DNA of 6,450 bases, taken from NCBI GenBank assembly GCA_032128395.1, contig JAQBGV010000249.1, forward strand, positions 1 to 6,450. The letters are read 5' to 3'. The translations under genes were made by a program, and so were the position numbers. The DNA is from JAQBGV01 sp032128395 (GTDB taxonomy: Bacteria > Planctomycetota > UBA8108 > UBA1146). How positions within the stretch are numbered: position 1 is the stretch's first letter; every line of letters begins with the position of its first letter. Of this stretch, positions 1 to 5,062 are shown one piece after another. The notes under the pieces are model-generated. The model made no database searches and was not told the origin of the DNA. It worked only from the letters and a program-made list of their open reading frames with translations.

Positions 1-1
1 C

Positions 2-343
2 TTCGACGGGCTCTATGGCATCGTCGAGGAGCTGCTCGAACTCGATCCGCTCTCCGGTGCGCTCTTCGTCTTCTGCAATCGCTCGCACAATCGGCTCAAG
101 GTGCTGTACTGGGATGGCAGCGGCCTGTGCGTGCTCGCCAAGCGACTCGAGAAGGGTACGTTCCGGTGGCCGGCGGAGGCCTGGACCAGCGTGTTTTCCA
201 CAACCTCGACCGCAAACTCGCGGAAGCGAAAGCGGAAACCGAACACTCTGCCCTGGATTGGGTTGGGGCGGCCGAAGCGAAACTTCGGAACTGTCAGGCG
301 CAAGAAGTGCCACTCCGTGACCAAAGGACCATCAAGCGAGTGA
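2..343 (+). pseudogene. tnpB: IS66-family accessory protein TnpB (Orf2), broken at both ends
   Basis: Reading from base 2, the translation begins FDGLYGIVEELLELDPLSGA and continues with ALFVFCNRSHNRLKVLYWDG and KRLEKGTFRWP. This is the hallmark core of IS66 TnpB (usual form KGFDGL, DPLSGxLFVF, NRLKxLYWD, KRLExGxFRWP). TnpB is a small protein of unknown biochemical role needed for IS66 transposition together with TnpA and the TnpC transposase. About 20-25 N-terminal residues lie off the left edge. Family likeness stops near base 178: the usual C-terminus (hydrophobic LLLxGI/LxxLRRR-type tail) is absent and is replaced by a basic low-likeness tail ending at the TGA at 341-343. No tnpC follows; the next gene runs on the opposite strand. 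I infer an IS66 remnant broken inside tnpB. The family call is firm; the exact breakpoint is not. Confidence 0.85.
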
Positions 344-354
344 AGGAGAACTGA
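178..354 (+). other. Possible gene-tail fragment in a different frame from tnpB
   Basis: Just where TnpB likeness ends, a frame shifted relative to tnpB gives a charged, helix-like peptide (segments HNLDRKLAEAKAETEHSALD and AAEAKLRNCQAQEVPLRDQR) ending in a TGA at 352-354. It has no recognisable start of its own, and I do not recognise a family. It may be the C-terminal end of an unrelated gene joined to the IS66 remnant, or a chance open frame. The TGA overlaps an ATG (TGATG at 352-356) preceded by AAGGAG, a typical coupled-gene junction, but the ORF from that ATG closes after 10 codons. The 3' part overlaps antisense with the end of the HD-type gene. Confidence that this is real coding sequence is low. 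Confidence 0.2.
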
Positions 355-803
355 TGAAGCTCCAGAAAATCACAGAGCCCTTTTGAGATCGACTCGAGTC
401 GATGCGCGCTCGCCAGTGTCTCAGGCAACGCGCAAAGGAGGTGGCGGGTCGCACTCGCCGAATGCGAATAGAGCGCGGCACCCTTCTCGTAGGGGTCGAG
501 GGATTCCTCCTCGACCAGCTTCCGGATGACACCTTCTGTGAACTCGAAGTATGCCTGGGAGTCTTCGACGCGCATCCAAAGCTCTTCGACCAGAGCGTCG
601 TCGAGTGCCTGCATCGCACCATCTGAGATCGAAACCTTGGCGGGGATGAACTCGACGTACTCCCCCTCGATCTTCAAGAAGAGTGCGAATGACAGGCACT
701 CGGCGTTGCTCACCGCCTCGATGGGGATCTGGAAGTACCCATCCCCCCCAGGAGGGTCTGGTTCGTTCTGGCTCTCAGGTTTGGTCTGTTCCCCCGTGAT
801 CAT
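294..803 (-). CDS. Truncated HD-GYP-like phosphohydrolase, N-terminal region only
   Basis: This is a 169-residue protein starting MITGEQTKPESQNEPDPP. The ATG at 803-801 is preceded by GGGGGAC about 5-7 bases upstream, which favours it over an in-frame upstream start at 947. After a polar linker of about 20 residues comes a domain beginning YFQIPIEAVSNAECLSFALF, then VEFIPAKVSISDGAMQALDD and WMRVEDSQAYFEFTEGVIRK. I read this as the N-terminal domain often found ahead of HD/HD-GYP phosphohydrolase domains (pattern: IPIexv...cxpfxlylkxxxxyvxyxpxg..., 'lyvreeDxxxYxeF'). The next helices (LESISKGLCDFLELHQFSFT) resemble the segment just before the HD core, but the expected HDYYTYTHS-type catalytic motif never appears. 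The frame ends after LMVLWSRSGTSCA, next to the IS66 scar. Complete members run to roughly 350-450 residues, so the catalytic half is missing. The protein, if made, cannot hydrolyse cyclic dinucleotides. The family call comes from remembered patterns and is moderate. Confidence 0.6.
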   Translation of the reverse strand: MITGEQTKPESQNEPDPPGGDGYFQIPIEAVSNAECLSFALFLKIEGEYVEFIPAKVSISDGAMQALDDALVEELWMRVEDSQAYFEFTEGVIRKLVEEESLDPYEKGAALYSHSASATRHLLCALPETLASAHRLESISKGLCDFLELHQFSFTRLMVLWSRSGTSCA

Positions 804-1003
804 CGTCCCCCGGTTCGATTTGCACCTGCCACTCGCACGCCCCAAGACGGGCACTCGACAGAACAAACGCCCAGCCCCGGGGTGGCCCGCAAGAAATTCC
901 TGAGATTTCGTTGCGGTTGGGTCCATGGGAATTCGTTTGTACCCCACAGAAGACCAGCAGAGACTGAGTAGGTGCCCGCCTCACCTCCGGAAGGGACCGA
1001 ACG
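804..1003. promoter_or_regulatory. Divergent intergenic region between the HD-type gene and the sigma factor gene
   Basis: These 200 bp separate two divergent starts and must hold the promoter of the sigma-kinase unit, and of the HD-type gene if it is expressed. I find no convincing sigma70 -35/-10 pair. A weak candidate on the + strand is TTGCGG (911-916) with TTTGTA (936-941), but its 19-base spacing and poor -10 make it unreliable. GGAATT at 928-933 loosely recalls an ECF -35 element without a supported -10. The ribosome-binding sites at each edge (GGAAGG at 989-994 for sigma; the G-rich run just upstream of 803 for the - strand gene) are clear. Confidence 0.4.
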
Positions 1004-1507
1004 ATGCAGACCGCAGACCGCTGTTTTGTCCGCCTCGAGGCGAGGCTCCATCAACTGGCCAGGGGGATCCTGCGCGGGAGGTCTCGGGGCCAGCTCCTCC
1101 AGACCACCGCCCTTGTGAATGAGGCGTACCTCCGTATCCGGAAGAGCCGTCCGACCTCGTTCAAGAACGACGCGCAGTTCGTTCATTACGCCGCTCTGAC
1201 GATGCGGTCGATTCTCGTCGATGCCGCCCGTTCACGGGCTCGCAGGGACTCGAAGCTCCCTCGCGTCCAAGTGCCGCTCGAATCGCTCGCGTGTCGTTTC
1301 GAGAAGCAGGTCGGGCCGCTGATCGATCTGGACGAGGCGCTGCGCCGGATGGAATCGCAGGCTCCTGATCTCTACGAGGTCGCGATGTTCAAGCTCTTCT
1401 CGGGGCTCGACATGGTGGCCATCTCCGAACTCCTCGAGGTCCGCATCCGGACCGCAGAGCATCATTGGACATTGGCGAGAAAATGGCTGAGTCGGACTCT
1501 CCGCTAG
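1004..1507 (+). CDS. ECF-family RNA polymerase sigma factor (ECF-like / X6 type)
   Basis: A 167-residue sigma factor that would direct RNA polymerase to a dedicated promoter set. The ATG at 1004 follows GGAAGG (989-994) at a 9-base spacing. Region 2 spans about residues 12-85: LLQTTALVNEAYLRIRKS (31-48), then FVHYAALTMRSILVDAARSR (59-78). This is the signature of the 'ECF sigma factor / sigma-70 X6' family (LqxTALVxEAYLRL...hFxxxAAxxMRrILVDxAR). Region 4 spans about 108-167: LDEALRRMESQAPDLYEVAM, the FSGLDMVAISELLEV helix and the helix-turn-helix RTAEHHWTLARKWL. The usual KRGG after region 2 is replaced by RDSK, and the recognition helix has EHH where the family usually has KRD. The 3' end overlaps the kinase gene by 25 bp, so the two are probably translationally coupled. 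No anti-sigma gene is present; control by the kinase is a reasonable inference. The length is slightly short of the usual 180-200 residues but complete. Confidence 0.92.
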   Translation: MQTADRCFVRLEARLHQLARGILRGRSRGQLLQTTALVNEAYLRIRKSRPTSFKNDAQFVHYAALTMRSILVDAARSRARRDSKLPRVQVPLESLACRFEKQVGPLIDLDEALRRMESQAPDLYEVAMFKLFSGLDMVAISELLEVRIRTAEHHWTLARKWLSRTLR

Positions 1508-3972
1508 TCCCACCGGAACACTGGCCGCGCGTCCAGGAGCTGTTCCTCATCCTCCTCGAACTACCAGAGGCGGAGCAGAAGGCGCTCCTCGCTGCCGAGG
1601 CGTCGCCGGTGGTCGTGCACTGGGTTCGGGAACTCCTCGACGAGGAGGCTCCTGACTTCGAACCGCCCAATCTGCATGAGGAACTGCCCAAGCTCCGGAT
1701 CGAGAGCACCATCGCTTCTCGGTACCGGCTCGAGGAACACATCGGCTCCGGGGGGTACGGAGACGTGTACCGTGCGGACGACCGCCTCACCCGGCAGTCC
1801 GTCGCGGTCAAGATGATTCCATCGGACCCGGACGACGCAGTAGAACCGCACGAGTGGGCGACGCTGCGGGTCCTCAATCTGCCGGGCGTCGTGTCCCTTC
1901 TCGATGCGCAGGAATCGGACGGGGAGATCGCCCTGGTGATGCCGCTCCTGGGGGGAGCGCCATTCCCGGGCGAGTGCCCGGGGACATGGGAGGCGATCGG
2001 GGAGCGAGTCATCGGTCTCCTCGAGGCTCTGGAGAGGTTGCATGCCGCAGGGTTTGTGCATGGGGACCTGAAGCCGAGCAATGTGCTGGTCGATGAGGGT
2101 GGGCACCCGGCCATCCTCGACCTGGGGGTCGCACGGCGTTGGCGGCGGGGCGGCACCGCGAGCGAACTGGTGGTCGGGACTCCCAGCTACGCCGCTCCGG
2201 AACTGTTCATCGGTCAACTACCGTCCCCGGCATCGGACCTCTACTCGGTCGGCCTCATGGTGTACGAGGCGCTCACTGGTGCCCTCCCCGATCTGAATCC
2301 CGCGATCCCGCTCGTCCGGCTTCAGTCTCGGACCGTGACCCCGATCAGCAAGCGCGTGCCGGACCTGCCCCCACAAGTCGTGGAGTTCGTGGACGCGCTC
2401 CTGCGCCCGGTCGAGACGCGCCCGACCTCGGCGACCGATGCGCTGGAGATCCTGGGGCGGGGGACCCTGGAGGACCGGCTGCGTGAGCACCTCGGGAGCC
2501 TGGGATCGCCCGACGAGCTCTCTGAGATTGCCATGGGGCTCCAGGCGGGCCGGTCGTTCGAATTGAAGGGGGAGCTGCAAGCGGGGAAGAGCAACCTGCT
2601 CGATGAGATTGCGGGAGCACTCGAGGCGGTGGGGGAAAGGGTGCTCCTCTTTCGAGGGGATGACGAGGCGCTCATCCGGATGCTCTGCTCAGAGGAAGAA
2701 CTCCTGGTACTTGGGGAGTGGTCCGAGGCCCGGGAGTTCTTCCTCGACCGGCTCAAGCGCGAGCACGACACCGGGGCGTTCCTCCTCTTCGATGACGTGG
2801 AGAAGGTCAGAGACTCGGAGCTCTCTGGCGCGATGGAGGAGCGAGCTTCGAGGGGTCGCGTCGCCACCGTGCGCACGGACCCGATCGAGCCGAGTCGCGC
2901 CCTCGCCCCGCTCGGGGAGACCGACCTCCGGGAGCTCTTCGAGGGGCCAGATGCCGTCCTCCACTTAAGAGAAGATGCGGCATGGGAACTCTACGCCAGG
3001 ACCGGCGGGTGGCGAGGCAGGGTGATCCGCGAGCTGGCGGCGTGGGTCCGGGCCGGGTTCCTTCGTCTCGGCGAGCCGGGACAGGTTGTCATCACGCGCG
3101 ACACGATCGACCGCTTGGCCGTACTCTCCCCGATGCCCCTCCGGTCACTCGCTGGTGGGACAGACTCTCTCGACGATCAGGAGAAGCGACTCCTTGCGTT
3201 CGTGCAGCTCGCTCCGGGGGGGGCGAGTCGAGAGTACCTCGAGCGCGCAGACCCCGGAGATGCGCTCCACCTCGTTGAGCGGATAGCCAGCCTCACCCAG
3301 CGCGGCCTCCTCACAGAGTCGGATTTGCGCATCCACGTACGATGTCGGATCCCGTTGCACGCGGTGCTCTCCGATGCCGAGCAGGCCCGGGCTCATCGAC
3401 TGATCGCCGAGGAGATTCCAGGCGATGATCCTCGGCGACTGCACCACCGGATCCTGGCGGGAGAGAGTTCGCAGATCCCAAGTGACGCCCTCACCCTCGG
3501 TCGCCAGGCCCTGGCGCAGGGGCAGCCAGGTCGCGCCCATGCGGTCCTGCTCGAGGGGTTGCGACGAGCCACCGGTCTGCCCTCCGACCTCGAAGGAGAG
3601 ATCCTCGAAGAGCTGGTCGAGTCGGCGCTGACCCTCCAGAGCCAGAGCGCAATGCAGCGCGCACTCCACGAGATCGCGCTCTCCGGCACGCCCACGAAGG
3701 CACGGCTCGAACCCTATCGAGTTGCCACGATCGGCCTTCGGCTCCAGGAGCGAGACCGAGCGAGCGCGCTGGCGGCGATTCGTGAGTTTCAACCTCCCCA
3801 CGATCCCCGGTGGCGACGGTGGCTCGCCATGCTCATGGCGTTCGCGGGGCGACTCACGCACGACGAGGGCCTGCACGCTGAGTCAACACGGACTCTCGTG
3901 GAGCTCGTCGAAGGGGGCGACCGGCCAGCGATCCGTGACCTCGCGGTCGTACTCGGCGCATACTGTCAATAG
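1483..3972 (+). CDS. PknK-like Ser/Thr kinase-STAND ATPase, 3' end cut off by IS21 insertion
   Basis: An 829-residue product starting MAESDSPLVPPEHWPRVQEL. I prefer the ATG at 1483 (preceded by GGCGAG) over the in-frame TTG at 1465. Residues 10-60 are the short helical preface (HWPRVQELF) common ahead of kinases in planctomycete/acidobacterial proteins. The kinase domain covers about 81-330: glycine loop GSGGYGDVY (88-96), AVK lysine K110, likely alpha-C E124, catalytic HGDLKPSN (193-200, HRD changed to HGD), DLG (213-215, replacing DFG), GTPSYAAPE (232-240). All catalytic residues are present, so it is probably active. Next is a P-loop NTPase: Walker A GELQAGKS (363-370) and Walker B FLLFDD (433-438). 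A winged-helix-like stretch (about 540-645) follows, including ALHLVERIASLTQRGLL, then TPR-like helices (665-826). This order matches PknK/MalT-type STAND regulators. No membrane segment is seen. The frame ends AYCQ-stop; the last three codons lie in the IS21 end, so the native C-terminus is missing. Confidence 0.9.
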   Translation: MAESDSPLVPPEHWPRVQELFLILLELPEAEQKALLAAEASPVVVHWVRELLDEEAPDFEPPNLHEELPKLRIESTIASRYRLEEHIGSGGYGDVYRADDRLTRQSVAVKMIPSDPDDAVEPHEWATLRVLNLPGVVSLLDAQESDGEIALVMPLLGGAPFPGECPGTWEAIGERVIGLLEALERLHAAGFVHGDLKPSNVLVDEGGHPAILDLGVARRWRRGGTASELVVGTPSYAAPELFIGQLPSPASDLYSVGLMVYEALTGALPDLNPAIPLVRLQSRTVTPISKRVPDLPPQVVEFVDALLRPVETRPTSATDALEILGRGTLEDRLREHLGSLGSPDELSEIAMGLQAGRSFELKGELQAGKSNLLDEIAGALEAVGERVLLFRGDDEALIRMLCSEEELLVLGEWSEAREFFLDRLKREHDTGAFLLFDDVEKVRDSELSGAMEERASRGRVATVRTDPIEPSRALAPLGETDLRELFEGPDAVLHLREDAAWELYARTGGWRGRVIRELAAWVRAGFLRLGEPGQVVITRDTIDRLAVLSPMPLRSLAGGTDSLDDQEKRLLAFVQLAPGGASREYLERADPGDALHLVERIASLTQRGLLTESDLRIHVRCRIPLHAVLSDAEQARAHRLIAEEIPGDDPRRLHHRILAGESSQIPSDALTLGRQALAQGQPGRAHAVLLEGLRRATGLPSDLEGEILEELVESALTLQSQSAMQRALHEIALSGTPTKARLEPYRVATIGLRLQERDRASALAAIREFQPPHDPRWRRWLAMLMAFAGRLTHDEGLHAESTRTLVELVEGGDRPAIRDLAVVLGAYCQ

Positions 3973-4020
3973 CCGGGCCATCTGAGCCATCGATGTTCGG
4001 GTTTGTGTGAGCCACCCCTA
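3964..4020 (-). repeat. IS21 istB-side terminus with two subterminal repeats
   Basis: The end starts TGTCAATAGC. Two related units follow: CGGGCCATCTGAGCCATC from 3974 and CGGGTTTGTGTGAGCCACC from 3998. They share CGGG, then TGAGCCA nine or ten bases further on, and are 24-25 bp apart. IS21-family ends are known to carry several such internal repeats, which act as IstA binding sites. The matching copies at the other end cannot be seen in this window. Confidence 0.65.
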
Positions 4021-4280
4021 GGATTGATGGGTGTCCTCCAGGGATCTTTCCTTTCTGCTCTCCCTCCCCCCGGGGGGAGGGAGGTTGTTCGTGGATTGTA
4101 TTGCGCTCCCTTCCGGTCGGATCCACACGCACCGACTCTTCTCGATCCACCAACCCCCGGCTCTCGACTCGCCGTTGTAACCCGAGTGTTTTCGTCCCGC
4201 GCACTCCGACTGTTCGAGAATCGAACGGCCTAGAAGGCTCCAGGATCGACGTTCGTCCATCGACTCGACCTGGGACACCC
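3973..4280. other. Gene-free stretch inside IS21, downstream of istB
   Basis: These 308 bp between the istB stop and the stop codon of the truncated kinase contain the IS terminus, the subterminal repeats and the 24-bp palindrome. The rest (about 4085-4280) holds only short open frames without ribosome-binding sites or recognisable protein families. A minor inverted repeat GTTCGA-gaa-TCGAAC lies at 4212-4226. No passenger gene is supported. Confidence 0.6.
4060..4083. repeat. 24-bp perfect GC-rich palindrome, possible terminator or hairpin
   Basis: The half-site CTCCCTCCCCCC (4060-4071) is followed directly by its exact reverse complement GGGGGGAGGGAG (4072-4083). It lies about 200 bp past the istB stop and about 95 bp inside the IS end. 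As RNA it would fold into a very strong hairpin, but neither strand shows a U-run right after it, so it is not a standard intrinsic terminator. It could still block read-through into or out of the element, or hinder replication and sequencing. The role is inferred. Confidence 0.5.
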
Positions 4281-5051
4281 TCACTTCCTCGACCGAGCCA
4301 ACCTTCTCCCCTCCGTCGGCACCGGACCTTTCGCACGGAATGAGTCCCCCGTGATCGTCACCTGCACCGCTCCGTGCGCCAGTCGATCGATCGCCGCCGA
4401 CGCCAGCACCGGTTGGTCGAACAATTCCGTCCACTCACTGAACGCTCGGTTCGTGGTCAGCACCGTCGCCCCTCGCTGGTAGCGGCCGTCGATCACCTCG
4501 TACAGATCCTCCGACCCCGGCGGTCGCATCGGCTTCAGCCCGAAGTCATCCAGGATCAGCACGTCCGGACGAAGGTACCCTTGCAGTCGACGCTCGTACG
4601 TACCGTCCGCTCGTCCTCCCACGAGATGCGACAGCAGCGCACTCATCTTCAGGAACAGAACGTCGTACCCCCGCCGGACCGCCTCGTGTCCGAGCCCCTG
4701 CGCAAGGTGCGTCTTCCCCACTCCCGCTGGGCCCAACAGCCAGATCCCCGTCCCTCGCTCCACGAATTGGCACGTCGCCAGGTCGTAGACCTCTTGGCGA
4801 TTCACACTCTCGTTGAAGTGGAAGTCGAACGTCTCCAGCGTCTTCGCCGGGTCGAGGCCGCTGCGCCGCAACCGCAGCGAGAGTTGTTTCTGGCCCCGAC
4901 GCTCCACTTCGTCCTCCATGAGCCGCCCGAGGAACTCCACGTACGTGCACTTCTCGTCGATCGCCTGCTTGTTCCGCACCTCGAGCGTCTCGAGGATCCC
5001 CGACAGACGCAACTGCTTCAACTTGGGGAGGAGTTGATCGAAACTCTGCAT
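4281..5051 (-). CDS. istB: IS21-family helper ATPase IstB
   Basis: A 256-residue AAA+ ATPase that assembles on target DNA and delivers it to the IstA transposase. The N-terminal helical domain (about 1-90) begins MQSFDQLLPKLKQLRLSGIL. The ATPase core has Walker A GPAGVGKT (107-114), Walker B VLILDDFG (164-171), sensor-1 TTNR (199-202) and an arginine-finger-region motif IDRLAHG (221-227). The length matches the family (about 245-260). The ATG at 5051 lies 9 bases after the istA stop, and its strong ribosome-binding site overlaps that stop, so the two are translated as one unit. The gene appears intact. Confidence 0.97.
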   Translation of the reverse strand: MQSFDQLLPKLKQLRLSGILETLEVRNKQAIDEKCTYVEFLGRLMEDEVERRGQKQLSLRLRRSGLDPAKTLETFDFHFNESVNRQEVYDLATCQFVERGTGIWLLGPAGVGKTHLAQGLGHEAVRRGYDVLFLKMSALLSHLVGGRADGTYERRLQGYLRPDVLILDDFGLKPMRPPGSEDLYEVIDGRYQRGATVLTTNRAFSEWTELFDQPVLASAAIDRLAHGAVQVTITGDSFRAKGPVPTEGRRLARSRK

Positions 5052-5054
5052 CTT

Positions 5055-5062
5055 CTCCTCCT
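5055..5062 (-). promoter_or_regulatory. istB ribosome-binding site overlapping the istA stop codon
   Basis: On the - strand the junction reads TAGGAGGAGAAGATG. The AGGAGG core begins within the istA TAG stop (5063-5061) and lies 5 bases before the istB ATG. This geometry lets ribosomes finishing istA start istB, coupling the amounts of the two proteins, and it fixes the istB start. Confidence 0.8.

Noticed and set aside
354..386. 10-codon + strand ORF (MKLQKITEPF) with a good AAGGAG site
   Set aside because: Too short to support, and antisense to the HD-type gene. The junction is mentioned only as a possible relic.
804..947. N-terminal extension of the HD-type protein to an upstream ATG at 947
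   Set aside because: The extra 48 residues look non-coding (rich in G, R and C with no domain), while the ATG at 803 has a strong ribosome-binding site directly upstream.
1389..2217. Open frames of 218-255 codons on the - strand opposite the kinase domain
   Set aside because: They are antisense to clear kinase motifs, have low-complexity Ser/Arg/Pro composition and no family likeness.
3145..3876. A 243-codon - strand open frame opposite the kinase C-terminal region
   Set aside because: The + strand frame continues without a break as helical repeat protein; the reverse frame shows no known motif or good start.
4212..4226. Small inverted repeat GTTCGA-gaa-TCGAAC resembling a tRNA T-arm
   Set aside because: Only 6-bp arms, and no cloverleaf, acceptor stem or anticodon arm can be built around it.
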